Below are positions 45,532 through 55,914 of a stretch of 64,000 nucleotides of DNA, one piece after another. The notes below the pieces were generated by a model, which worked only from the letters and a program-made list of their open reading frames with translations, did no database searches and was not told the DNA's origin. A program made the position numbers and the translations under genes. The number at the start of each line of letters is the position of its first letter. Position 1 is the first letter of the stretch. The DNA is from Girardinichthys multiradiatus (taxonomy: Eukaryota; Chordata; Actinopteri; Cyprinodontiformes; Goodeidae): assembly GCF_021462225.1 (NCBI RefSeq), contig NC_061815.1:46597986-46661985 (forward strand), given 5' to 3'.

Positions 45532-47099
45532 CAGGTCCTTCTCAAAATATTAGCATATTGTGATAAAGTTCATTATTTTCCATAATGTAATGATGAAAAT
45601 TTAACATTCATATATTTTAGATTCATTGTACACTAACTGAAATATTTCAGGTTTTTTATTGTCTTAATACGGATGATTTTGGCATACAGCTCATGAAAAC
45701 CCAAAATTCCTATCTCACAAAATTAGCATATCATTAAAAGGGTCTCTAAACGAGCTATGAACCTAATCATCTGAATCAACGGGTTAACTCTAAACACCTG
45801 CAAAAGATTCCTGAGGCCTTTAAAACTCCCAGCCTGGTTCATCACTCAAAACCCCAATCATGGGTAAGACTGCCGACCTGACTGCTGTCCAGAAGGCCAC
45901 TATTGACACCCTCAAGCAAGAGGGTAAGACACAGAAAGAAATTTCTGAACGAATAGGCTGTTCCCAGAGTGCTGTATCAAGGCACCTCAGTGGGAAGTCT
46001 GTGGGAAGGAAAAAGTGTGGCAGAAAACGCTGCACAACGAGAAGAGGTGACCGGACCCTGAGGAAGATTGTGGAGAAGGGCCGATTCCAGACCTTGGGGG
46101 ACCTGCGGAAGCAGTGGACTGAGTCTGGAGTAGAAACATCCAGAGCCACCGTGCACAGGCGTGTGCAGGAAATGGGCTACAGGTGCCGCATTCCCCTGAC
46201 CTGGGCTACAGAGAAGCAGCACTGGACTGTTGCTCAGTGGTCCAAAGTACTTTTTTCGGATGAAAGCAAATTCTGCATGTCATTCGGAAATCAAGGTGCC
46301 AGAGTCTGGAGGAAGACTGGGGAGAAGGAAATGCCAAAATGCCAGAAGTCCAGTGTCAAGTACCCACAGTCAGTGACGGTCTGGGGTGCCGTGTCAGCTG
46401 CTGGTGTTGGTCCACTGTGTTTTATCAAGGGCAGGGTCAATGCAGCTAGCTATCAGGAAATTTTGGAGCACTTCATGCTTCCATCTGCTGAAAAGCTTTA
46501 TGGAGATGAAGATTTCATTTTTCAGCACGACCTGGCACCTGCTCACAGTGCCAAAACCACTGGTAAATGGTTTACTGACCATGGTATCACTGTGCTCAAT
46601 TGGCCTGCCAACTCTCCTGACCTGAACCCCATAGAGAATCTGTGGGATATTGTGAAGAGAACGTTGAGAGACTCAAGACCCAACACTCTGGATGAGCTAA
46701 AGGCCGCTATCGAAGCATCCTGGGCCTCCATACGCCCTCAGCAGTGCCACAGGCTGATTGCCTCCATGCCACGCCGCATTGAAGCAGTCATTTCTGCAAA
46801 AGGATTCCCGACCAAGTATTGAGTGCATAACTGTACATGATTATTTGAAGGTTGACGTTTTTTGTATTAAAAACACTTTTCTTTTATTGGTCGGATGAAA
46901 TATGCTAATTTTGTGAGATATGAATTTTGGGTTTTCATGAGCTGTATGCCAAAATCATCCGTATTAAGACAATAAAAGACCTGAAATATTTCAGTTAGTG
47001 TGCAATGAATCTAAAATATATGAATGTTAAATTTTCATTATGACATTATGGAAAATAATGAACTTTATCACAATATGCTAATATTTTGAGAAGGACCTG
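45532..47099 (+). mobile_element. Tc1-like transposon, copy 2
   Basis: The element is flanked by TA (45530-45531, 47100-47101) with terminal inverted repeats of about 200 bp ending CAGGTCCTTCTC on both sides. It is inserted in the LINE copy. Its length of 1568 bp is 44 bp shorter than copy 3, mainly from the 42-bp deletion in the transposase. Confidence 0.96.
45860..46822 (+). CDS. Tc1-like transposase with 14-residue linker deletion
   Basis: The open frame of 320 codons begins MGKTADLTAVQKATIDTLKQ at the same ATG as copy 3. The N-terminus has the helix-turn-helix (EISERIGCSQSAVSRHLSG), a basic GRKKCGRKRCTTRRGDR linker and a second helical unit (TSRATVHRRVQEMGYRCR). The DDE domain has LFSDESKF, QHDLAPAHSAK and SPDLNPIENLW with D34E spacing. 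Missing are the 14 residues beginning VKPLLNQK in copy 3, where Tc1 proteins normally have a basic stretch before the catalytic domain. The frame is intact, but activity is doubtful for that reason. Confidence 0.93.
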   Translation: MGKTADLTAVQKATIDTLKQEGKTQKEISERIGCSQSAVSRHLSGKSVGRKKCGRKRCTTRRGDRTLRKIVEKGRFQTLGDLRKQWTESGVETSRATVHRRVQEMGYRCRIPLTWATEKQHWTVAQWSKVLFSDESKFCMSFGNQGARVWRKTGEKEMPKCQKSSVKYPQSVTVWGAVSAAGVGPLCFIKGRVNAASYQEILEHFMLPSAEKLYGDEDFIFQHDLAPAHSAKTTGKWFTDHGITVLNWPANSPDLNPIENLWDIVKRTLRDSRPNTLDELKAAIEASWASIRPQQCHRLIASMPRRIEAVISAKGFPTKY

Positions 47100-47406
47100 T
47101 AGTTGGGCTCACCTCTACGCACAGCGTGGGCTCTGGAACCCAGCTCCTCGAGAGAGAGGCTGGACTCTCTTCTACTATGGAGTCGCCCGTGGGGGAGAGG
47201 CAGCAAGCTGGGATGGGTTTGCTTGTTGCCCCCCTGCTCAGCCATCTCGTGTTGGGGTATACCCCAGTGGATGAGAAGGTCGCATCATTGTGGCTTCGGG
47301 TCGAGGACAGGTCTCTGGCTGTCATTTTGGCCTATGGGCTCAGCGGCAGTGCGGAGTACCCGGCCTTCTTGGCATCTGTCGGGAATGCTGCATAGTGGCC
47401 CTCCCA

Positions 47407-48240
47407 AGAAGTTTTGTTAGCTTCAACCACTAACAGCTAAGAACACATGCATTTACGCAAAAAGGTTGTTAGTTTTCAATCCAGTAAAATTATATTTCCC
47501 TAAACTTTATTTTGCTAACTATGTAACACAATTAAGCCAATTTCCCAAAGATTTGGTTCTTATTCAAAATGATATTTCTTTAAATGTTATTTTAATAAAT
47601 AAAGGCAGCTAATTAAACACCGTTGAGAATTGGTAATCCAGAAGGTTGGTTTTATTCAGCAAATCATTCTTTAAAATATTATTTTATTTAAATAATATTT
47701 TATATGATCTTGCATTGTGAATGGTTGTCTAAATGTATGCCAATTATTGTCCAAGTTAGTTCCAAGACTAACTTAACTTCAATTCCAGATTCTTCAAGAT
47801 AATCCTTGGTTCTCAAACATAAATAACATTGCATGGTAATGTTGTATCACTCTTTCAGTCATGGTTTTCAACCATCGTTGATCAACTTGTTTATATTGTA
47901 CATAGCCCATTAGTCTTCCTTTAATTCTGCTTGGTAGTTTAGTTGGATTGTTTTAGCATAGTAAAGAGTTTGTTGATTGAAATATGTTTGACTTGAGCTG
48001 ACTTATTTTTGTTAATAAATTATTGTATTTTAAGAAATTGTGTGAATTCATTCCATGTGTGTGCAGAGTTTTGCTGTTCAACAATGTCAGAGCTTGGCTC
48101 ATCCCTTTCAATTTTGTCCCAATACCACCGCCTTATCGGGCTGGTATTCACAGGACAACCCTTAACAGACCGAAATATAATTTAATAAAATATTAAAGTA
48201 TTAATATTACATATTAAATAATATATTCATAATTACAACA
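47407..48240 (+). mobile_element. LTR-like repeat X, copy 3 (5' truncated)
   Basis: It matches 3060-3640 of copy 1 and, in reverse, 14950-15790. It extends through sequence that copies 1 and 2 lack to the terminus ...CATAATTACAACA at 48240. That terminus matches, in reverse, 7537-7586. An AATAAA lies at about 48017. This copy defines the second end of X. Confidence 0.75.
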
Positions 48241-48680
48241 GTGTTTATTTTCATTTCACTCCAAACTGCCCTGCTTTCTCTTGACTAAGTAAAAAAAAAG
48301 ATGGAAACGTCTGTATAAGTGATTCTCAAAGTCGAGCACCAGCAGAGTCAGATAGACCTTTAGGAAATAAATAGTAAACATGATTTAGGTAAAATGTTAG
48401 AACATCATATCAGCTTTCTAAACTTAAATTATCCCAGTGTTGGTCATAGAAGAGTGTCCATAAACTCTAGAGAAAGAACATATGTTGCTGTTAAGAAAGG
48501 AAATAAACCCTTAAGAGAATTAATGGTAAGTTAGAATATAATCATATTATTATTACAAATTGTGCTATATTAGGTTCTTTTGTATTTTAACTACTGAAAG
48601 ATGAGATTTGAAGTTAGTTTGATGTTAGTGTTTGTTCAACTTCAAGATAAGTAAAATTTTTTGTGTGTAAAAAATGCATT
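48241..48680. other. Anonymous A/T-rich sequence
   Basis: Nothing recognised. It ends with GCATT next to the DIRS-like element. Confidence 0.5.
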
Positions 48681-49287
48681 TCAATCCTGTAAAGACTCAC
48701 AATAAAAACACAAAGATACCAATTAGAGAAGTTAAATAGCAGATGTTTATTTATTTGGCGCTCGGACCCCGGAGGTGATGAATGACATGAACTTGAATGA
48801 ATGATTTAGGATTAGGATTAGAGATGTCTTCCCCCCTGGGATCCGATACTGGTGATGGAGTGGAGACCCGATAATAAGGGAATTGGAAGGAGGTAGGAAG
48901 CCAGATGGTGGCGATGGGGTGGAGGAGGGTCGAAGCTTGGCGGGAGATCAGGGAGATCCAAGGTTGGAGGTCCTTAAAAGCAAAACCTTGAAGGGTGATT
49001 GGCTGAGGAGGAATGCAGACTTGACGCTGATTGGTTGGAGTGGAGACGCAAGATGGAGTCATAGGACGCAGCCGGTGGTGGAAGGGAGTCTTCCGGATAG
49101 AATTTTTGTGAAAACTCCATTTCAGTCCTGTAAAGACTCCCAATAAAACACAAAGATGTCGATTAGAGAAGTAAATAGCAGATGTTTATTTATTTGGTGT
49201 TCGGACCCCGGAGGAAGACATGAATGCTATGAATGACATGAGGTTAAATGAATAATTTAGGATTAGGATTAGAGATGTCTTTCCCCC
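48681..49287 (-). repeat. B1-A2-B2 repeat block of the DIRS-like element
   Basis: 48681-48836 and 49122-49287 match each other (TGTAAAGACTC, GCAGATGTTTATTTATTTGG, CGGACCCCGGAGG, AGGATTAGGATTAGAGATGT). The repeat period is 441 bp. 48930-49121 matches 54826-55016. The 93 bp between (48837-48929) have no clear partner. Confidence 0.85.
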
Positions 49288-49379
49288 AAAAAAGGGCCGA
49301 GGCTGAAATCAATGATATGGCAGTTCTGGTCTGACAAGCGGGGATGGATAAGATGAATCGAGTTGACTAGATGAAGGAC

Positions 49380-50280
49380 AGAGTTACAAAGGTGGACAGG
49401 GGATGAAGTTGAGCCGCGAAGGTACTGAGGAAAATGAGACAGCAGAGGCCTGAGAATGATAGGTCGAGCCATGAAGGCGTTGAGGATGATGAATGAATTG
49501 AGCTGTGAAGGCAGGAGAGTGCTGAATGGATGCTGGTGAGTGAGCCTGCGAAGGCAAGAGAATGATAGATGAATATACATAGGCAAAAGAATAGTGACAG
49601 AGTCTGCGTAGGCGTGAAATGACGGGTGATGTTTGAGTGCGAATTTGAGCATGGCTTGAAATTAGCTGAATGGGTCATCGAGGCGAACAATAGAGATGAA
49701 ACATGGACCTTCCATTTGGTATATTGAGATTGTGTTTGAAATGATCAGGATAGCACTTGAAGTCTGAAAAGACTAAATATACATAACCTGAAATCCGTAG
49801 AGAGCTTGAACATCATGGAGTTAGGAATAGATATGTCACCCCTCAAAAACCGAGGCCAAGGCCAAGCAAAAAGAGATATGAATGGAGGAGAAGGTTGGGG
49901 AGGAAAAGGATGATAAGAGCCTGACAGGCGAAGAAGGGGAAGGACATGAATCTGGCCAAAGTCACGGGAAAGGAAACATAACGAAGTGTTGAGTAAGAGC
50001 TAAGCTGAGCCTAACGGGTGAAGGAGAAAGATAAAGCAGACTGGCTGGAGAGGGAATGGAATAAACTGCTTAGGCTGGAATGCACCTGATGAGGCGTGGA
50101 TGGGACATGATAAACCTGACTAGCCCTGGCGGATGTGGACGTGGGCGAGCCCGACGGGCAAAGGGAGAAAATAAGTGAAAGCTGACAAGCAAGAGGATGG
50201 GAACTTGGTAAACCTGAGGAGCCAGGCAGAGAGAAAGACTTGGTCGTGCCTGACAGGCAAGAAGGGGAAGCAAGGATAAG
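49380..50280 (-). repeat. Diverged minisatellite-like purine-rich region
   Basis: Two sets of imperfect repeats spaced about 35-60 bp occur. The first has a core like GAGCCTGCGAAGGCAAGAG (49400-49620), the second a core like GCCTGACAGGCAAGAAGGGG (49920-50275). They lie between the recombinase and B1. The strand is strongly purine-biased. Confidence 0.55.
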
Positions 50281-50299
50281 TTTAAACTGAAAAGGCCAA

Positions 50300-51250
50300 C
50301 CATCACCAGTTAATGCAGATGCTCTTACCTAAGAGCTGATAGATCATTGAGCAGAGCACAGAATGGAAGTTTGGGGGGGACATATGAAGAGAATGCTGAA
50401 GTCGACCGGCGCCCGTGTTGTTGTAGGGAATCTGTGGAAACTCCTTGGGTAGCTGTTGAAGTGGCTGCCCCGATTCTAAATGAGTGACCTGAGAACTGAC
50501 TAGGGGGAAGGTTGCATTAAACTAAAGTTTGCCTCACAAATTTGAGGAACCAGGAGGTGATTGTGGGAACTCCTTCTGGAGTAAGGAAAAGGGGCTTAAA
50601 GGGTGAGCTGATTTGTGACATTTGAGAACAAAAGAGAACATGGCTTGGAAAGGACAAAACAGCCCATCGAGGCGAGCTATGGAAATGAAACATGGACCTA
50701 TACCTTTGATGTGTTTGAAGTAAAGTTTACAATGGACGGGATAGAACTTGAGGTCTGAAAAGGCTAAATCTCTAGATATCACAAATGAATTAGAAGGAGA
50801 AGTACATTTCTTTAGTCTAAGTAAGCCGTAGAAGTTGAGGAGGAAGGCACTGGAGAGGAGAGATTTGAAATAAGTTGAAAATGAGCGGAGCGAAGGGTCA
50901 TAAGGAGATTATTATTATTTTTTTTTTTTTAAAGATGGGAAGTGTAATAGATCTCTGGAAGTCAGGCTGTGGAATGCAATGATTTGAGATGCCTTTGAGA
51001 AGAAGTTTAAAGGTGTGATGAGTGAAAAGCTTGGCGTGGCCTCAGAAAGATGATCTTTTGATAAAGATTGATGCCTGCTAATAGGCTGTGTGTGTAGGGG
51101 AGCTTGAAACGACGATGTTCAAAACAATGAGTAATGAAAGCCAGAGCTGTTTGAATGCGAACCGGGTATGATGGTGTGTTATAGCAAGGCAAAATTTACA
51201 AAGGTTTGCCAGGCAAAGGAAAGGGGTTTGAAAGTGGAAGGAGCTAGACC
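50300..51250 (-). pseudogene. Tyrosine recombinase remnant of the DIRS-like element
   Basis: Minus strand, C-terminal part (50492-50382): SGHSFRIGAATSTATQGV, then GRRSTSAFSSYV, giving the HxxR box and the nucleophile Tyr (codon 50384-50382) with the normal spacing of phage-integrase-type recombinases. The usual GRW is GRR. The frame ends at TAA soon after LNDLSALR. Upstream, 51192-51007 contains YPVRIQTALAFITHCFEHRR and LLAGINLYQ, resembling the core-binding domain. The region between them has stops and the first catalytic Arg was not located. The frame is not continuous, so it is inactive. Confidence 0.75.
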
Positions 51251-51339
51251 TGAGATACATCAATGCTTGGCTTATTGCAACAGAGGAAGGAAAGACAGGA
51301 ATAATCAGAGTAGGGTGAAAGTAGGCTGATGGACAGACA

Positions 51340-51465
51340 CTAAAGAATACCTGAAAATTTAAAACGAGACAGGGCATCAGCAACTGCATTAGAATAACCT
51401 GGAACATGACAGTCCTGCCAGGATTCGATGGAGGTAAGAGCTACGGCCATGAAACGACCTTACTA
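51340..51465 (-). pseudogene. RNase H C-terminal remnant of the DIRS-like element
   Basis: Minus-strand translation of about 51452-51360 reads VALTSIESWQDCHVPGYSN followed by AVADALSRF. The PGxxNxxADALSR pattern is the last catalytic block of retroelement RNase H. It lies just upstream of the recombinase, as in DIRS-like elements. A stop follows after about 5 codons. Confidence 0.78.
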
Positions 51466-51909
51466 ATATTGTCTGTTCATAAATAGTTTTGTAAGAGTTT
51501 GTTATTCTGCTGTGGCAGTAATGCAGTTAATGCTTATATTGTGAAAACACTTAGTCCGGGAAGGTGCTGTAAATCGATTGTCGCAAGCTGAACAGAGCAG
51601 CGCCGACCCGGTGTGCTGAGAGAAAGTGTGCACCATGATTATAACGGGAAAAGATATAGTTAAGATGTTTCGAAATAGTAAATGGTCCTTAGCGCTTGAT
51701 GATAAGGGAACAAGGTTGGTATAAATGTTCGAATGTGTAAATTAATATTTTGATATTTTACGAACCAAACAGGTTGCTGTTATATTTTAACTAGTTTCAA
51801 TATTATAAGCTAAGTAAAGTCATAGACAATTTAAATATTATGTGTTACATTATTTTGTTTAATGGTACAGGTAAAATAAAGAAGGCGATATTTACAAGTT
51901 TAATAAATA
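51466..51909. other. Internal DIRS-like sequence without recognisable RT
   Basis: RT should lie here on the minus strand, but the sequence is A/T-rich and no RT motif is visible. It is probably deleted or replaced. Confidence 0.45.
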
Positions 51910-51911
51910 TA

Positions 51912-53523
51912 CAGGTCCTTCTCAAAATATTAGCATTTTGTGATAAAGTTCATTATTTTCCATAATGTCATGATGAAAATTTAACATTCATATATTTTAG
52001 ATTCATTGCACACTAACTGAAATATTTCAGGTCTTTTATTGTCTTAATACGGATGATTTTGGCATACAACTCATGAAAACCCAAAATTCCTATCTCACAA
52101 AATTAGCATATCATTAAAAGGGTCTCTAAACGAGCTATGAACCTAATCATCTGAATCAACGAGTTAACTCTAAACACCTGCACAAAAGATTCCTGAGGCC
52201 TTTAAAACTCCCAGCGTGGTTCATCACTCAAAACCCCAATCATGGGTAAGACTGCCGACCTGACTGCTGTCCAGAAGGCCACTATTGACACCCTCAACCA
52301 AGAGGGTAAGACACAGAAAGAAATTTCTGGACGAATAGGCTGTTCCCAGAGTGCTGTATCAAGGTACCTCAGTGGGAAGTCTGTGGGAAGGAAAAAGTGT
52401 GGCAGAAAACGCTGCACAACGAGAAGAGGTGACCGGACCCTGAGGAAGATTGTGGAGAAGGGTCGATTCCAGACCTTGGGGGACCTGCGGAAGCAGTGGA
52501 CTGAGTCTGGAGTAGAAACATCCAGAGCCACCGTGCACAGGCGTGTGCAGGAAATGGGCTACAGGTGCCGCATTCCCCAGGTCAAGCCACTTTTGAACCA
52601 GAAACAGCGGCAGAAGCGCCTGACCTGGGCCACAGAGAAGCAGCACTGGACTGTTGCTCGGTGGTCCAAAGTACTTTTTTCAGATGAAAGCAAATTCTGC
52701 ATGTCATTCGGAAATCAAGGTGCCAGAGTCTGGAGGAAGACTGGGGAGAAGGAAATGCCAAAATGCCAGAAGTCCAGTGTCAAGTACCCACAGTCAGTGA
52801 TGGTCTGGGGTGCCGTGTCAGCTGCTGGTGTTGGTCCACTGTGTTTTATCAAGGGCAGGGTCAATGCAGCTAGCTATCAGGAGATTTTGGAGCACTTCAT
52901 GCTTCCATCTGCTGAAAAGCTTTATGGAGATGAAGATTTCATTTTTCAGCACGACCTGGCACCTGCTCACAGTGCCAAAACCACTGGTAAATGGTTTACA
53001 GACCATGGTATCACTGTGCTCAATTGGCCTGCCAACTCTCCTGACCTGAACCCCATAGAGAATCTGTGGGATATTGTGAAGAGAACGTTGAGAGACTCAA
53101 GACCCAACAATCTGGATGAGCTAAATGCCGCTATCGAAGCATCCTGGGCCTCCATAAGACCTCAGCAGTGCCACAGGCTGATTGCCTCCATGCCACGCCG
53201 CATTGAAGCAGTCATTTCTGCCAAAGGATTCCCGACCAAGTATTGAGTGCATAACTGTACATGATTATTTGAAGGTTGACGTTTTTTGTATTAAAAACAC
53301 TTTTCTTTTATTGGTCGGATGAAATATGCTAATTTTGTGAGATAGGAATTTTGGATTTTCATGAGCTGTATGCCAAAATCATCCGTATTAAGACAATAAA
53401 AGACCTGAAATATTTCAGTTAGTGTGCAATGAATCTAAAATATATGAATGTTACATTTTCGTCATGACATTATGGAAAATAATAAACTTTATCACAATAT
53501 GCTAATATTTTGAGAAGGACCTG
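51912..53523 (+). mobile_element. Tc1-like transposon, copy 3 (full length)
   Basis: This 1612-bp element is flanked by TA (51910-51911, 53524-53525) and has two long terminal inverted repeats of about 200 bp. It is the longest and least damaged of three near-identical copies, and sits inside the DIRS-like element. Confidence 0.97.
52242..53246 (+). CDS. Tc1-like DD34E transposase, full length
   Basis: The 334-codon frame starts MGKTADLTAVQKATIDTLNQ. That is the first ATG after the left repeat, and it follows CAAAACCCCAATC, which is conserved in all three copies. Domains: first helix-turn-helix (about residues 8-50), basic GRKKCGRKR linker (about 52-65), second helical unit (about 70-115), a VKPLLNQKQRQKRLTWA basic stretch (about 115-131) absent in copies 1 and 2, then the catalytic domain with LFSDESKF, QHDLAPAHS and SPDLNPIENLW. 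There are 34 residues between the last Asp and Glu. A length of 330-345 residues is normal for Tc1. It excises and inserts the element at TA. No defect is visible, but activity cannot be told from sequence. Confidence 0.95.
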   Translation: MGKTADLTAVQKATIDTLNQEGKTQKEISGRIGCSQSAVSRYLSGKSVGRKKCGRKRCTTRRGDRTLRKIVEKGRFQTLGDLRKQWTESGVETSRATVHRRVQEMGYRCRIPQVKPLLNQKQRQKRLTWATEKQHWTVARWSKVLFSDESKFCMSFGNQGARVWRKTGEKEMPKCQKSSVKYPQSVMVWGAVSAAGVGPLCFIKGRVNAASYQEILEHFMLPSAEKLYGDEDFIFQHDLAPAHSAKTTGKWFTDHGITVLNWPANSPDLNPIENLWDIVKRTLRDSRPNNLDELNAAIEASWASIRPQQCHRLIASMPRRIEAVISAKGFPTKY

Positions 53524-53525
53524 TA

Positions 53526-54825
53526 TATGGTAATACAGGGTAAAACCATTCAAGGGAAAAATTGTCAACGATAAAAGGTGGTTGTAATAATTTAAGGTAA
53601 ATAATTAATTTATGGTAAATGATAAGGCAAAAAGGTTAAAAGCAGCATATTGTGAGAGTTACTCTAGTATTACGTTCTGTATATTCTTAGCTCTTATGAT
53701 GTGTTCACATGCAAGGCTTTGTCAACAAAGGATTGTGAACCATCTGTTCGAGAGGCCATCTTTTGGACCGGGACTAGAGACCGTAAAAAACTGAAACGAG
53801 TCAGCCGAGAGAACGACATCACCGTAAAAGACGGAGATACCGTTCCAGTTCGTAAGGAGACTGGATCGGAAAGCCAGCAGCTTGAGTTGGCTGGGCAGGA
53901 GTGCTGGAAGAAAGTAAGAGAAGAACAAAGAGCGCTCTGATCGCTAACTGAGCCGCAGGAATCAGAGGTGGCTTGCGTCATGATAAAATTTCAGTGGCGA
54001 GAATAAACCAGTCTAGGCAGACTCCTGATTGCGTGAGGGTGGATGCAGCTTGGCAGAGAAGGATTTGTGTTATTGATCGAGAAGCCATGTTTGAAATGTA
54101 GGTCGACGATGAGGGACGGATGGGATCAAGCTTATTCTATAGGCTTTAAGAGCAGAAGACGTCTCTGAAATGCTTAAAGCCAGCACAAGCTTGCCAAAAG
54201 GGAGATTGTTAGTAAGGCGGAGATGAGATGATTCAAACATAGCAGTACAGCCATCAGGGGAAGCGACACAGTTTTCAACCTCAGGAGATGTTAACAATGA
54301 GAGAAACCAGATTAATGAGCTGCCCCTGCAGGATTTTGGAGCAGCGCCTGAGTAAGATGTTAGAATGCATGGGAGTATATGACCTACCTGAATGTAAAAG
54401 AGGAGTGGGAAACAGCATGCTTGAAGGGCATATGAATGGGGAAATAGAGAAGAGAGAATTAAGTGATACATCTCACCTTTAGAGACAAACCGGGACGGGC
54501 GTTGAGAGGGTGAATGTCAGTGGGAGGGGCCAAGGAGCTGGTTGAGCATTGGCAGAGCGGAGAAGATGAAGTGCTGACGTGGCAGAGGTAAAGGCGAACT
54601 CCGGGAGAAGCTGAGTAATGGATGATGATGAGCGCTGAAGAGAATCTATGAATGGAATGAACGAAGCAGGGAGGATTGAGGAACAACCGGAGTAGAAGAA
54701 GACGTGGAAGCCTGGGGTGCCAGATGATCGCTCGGAAGAGAAGCTGCTGCCGGAGACAGCCGGGTGATGTGGCGGCAGGAGCCGGGTTACAGGCAGGACT
54801 ATCTTATTGATGTTTAGAAGGAGAA
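53526..54825 (-). other. 5' internal region of the DIRS-like element
   Basis: The region is purine-rich on the plus strand. Minus-strand frames at 54946-54479 (155 codons) and 54471-54070 (133 codons) lie where gag would start, but show no recognisable domain. They are Ser/Leu/Pro-rich, partly because of base composition. A gag origin is inferred only from position. Confidence 0.4.
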
Positions 54826-55016
54826 TCGAAGCTCGGCGGAGAACAGGGAGATCCATGGTTGGAGGTCCATAAAAGCGAAGCCTTGAAGGGTGATTGGCTG
54901 AAGAGGAATGAAGACTTGACACTGATTGGTTGGAGTGGAGACGCATGATAGAGTCATAGGACGCAGCCGGTGGTGGAGGTGAGTCTTCCAGATTGAATTT
55001 TTGTCAAAACTCCATT
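54826..55016 (-). repeat. A1 terminal repeat of the DIRS-like element
   Basis: It matches 48930-49121 (GATTGGCTGA, CTGATTGGTTGGAGTGGAGA, CATAGGACGCAGCCGGTGGT) and ends AAAACTCCATT. Confidence 0.88.
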
Positions 55017-55377
55017 ACTTGCTGATACATAAAAAGTAATAAGGTTGATTGAGTCCATGCAAAATTTCTTGTCATTACTAGCAAATGTTAGAGCAGCTTA
55101 GAGTCAGAAATAAAACAGATGTTGGCATAAAGTCCCATTTTATTTGCCTGTATGACATAGGCAAATTTCACAAAAAGATTTTACCCTTCAGTTGTTGTTG
55201 CAGATCTTTGATCTTTACTTGAAATAAAATTGGTACAGATGAATGTTAAGGTCAAGAACCCAAAAGCTGTTTCTAAAATCTAAAAGCTAGGGTAAAAAAT
55301 TATGTTGTGTCATACCACTACTTGATCCTGCTTCATTCCTGGCATGTCTTTATACATTAAAAACACATGAACATCTA

Positions 55378-55500
55378 AGTAAGGTAAGGTAACTTTATTT
55401 ATATAGCGCTTTTCAGTAACAAGACATTCAAAGCGCTGTACATGAGGAAGAACAATTACAATACAATCACAAAGAAAATAAACACAGATACAGACAAAAG
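55378..55500 (-). mobile_element. Non-LTR retroposon 3' tail
   Basis: Minus strand: TGTACAGCGCTTTGAATGTC then AAAAGCGCTATATAAATAAA and GTTACC/TTACC repeats, a very common teleost LINE/SINE tail. Confidence 0.7.
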
Positions 55501-55914
55501 AAAAACAAATCAAAAGACACTAATATTTCTTGGGAGTAATAATAATTAATAATCCTTCCAGGTTTACTGGTAGAAATTGGTTCCAAGACATTTTTAATAA
55601 TAAAGCATTTTATGCTAAAAGTAGATGATAATATTGATAGTCTCATCATTCCACTGAATTCTAACTAGGGAAGCTGAGTCACTGGTACAAAACAGCTTTA
55701 ATCCACATTTTCAGGTGCTAATAACATATTGCTTTTACTGGTACTGAAGTTGAACTAAGTAATAACAGTCCATTGTAGCCTAAGAAAGCTGGGTCATTGG
55801 TGTAAGAGCAGCTATAGTCCAAATTACTAATAATGTTTGCTTTTCGCTGGTAATCCTTCTGATAAAACTAAAAATCAATGAAAAAGTAATTAAATCATGC
55901 AATTAGGTGCAGGT

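Larger units (their letters stand above)
45049..47406 (+). mobile_element. Second copy of the GC-rich LINE, truncated and interrupted
   Basis: 45049-45531 and 47100-47406 match 28368-29170 of the LINE at 28.4 kb (TTAACGTGGTGGAGGGGTTT, GAGAGATATCGACTAGA, then LLVAPLLSHLVLG and [18 protein letters not shown]). Tc1 copy 2 sits between them, in the TA after GACTAGATA. The copy ends within the endonuclease where repeat X copy 3 begins. It has more stops and CpG losses than the 28 kb copy. Confidence 0.9.
48681..55016 (-). mobile_element. DIRS/Ngaro-like tyrosine-recombinase retrotransposon
   Basis: Read on the minus strand the repeats are A1 (55016-54826), internal region, B1 (49287-49122), A2 (49121-48930) and B2 (48836-48681). 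This is the split direct repeat order of Ngaro/PAT-type elements. An ATT trinucleotide sits at both outer ends (48678-48680, 55014-55016) and at the B1-A2 junction (49119-49121), as expected if integration occurs by recombination rather than by integrase. The internal region carries RNase H and tyrosine recombinase remnants in the right order. No RT was found. Tc1 copy 3 interrupts it. Without the Tc1 the element is about 4.7 kb. Confidence 0.82.

Noticed and set aside
49269..54946. Several minus-strand Ser/Leu/Pro-rich frames as host genes
   Set aside because: They lie in the purine-biased interior of the DIRS-like element, carry no recognisable domain, and are interrupted.
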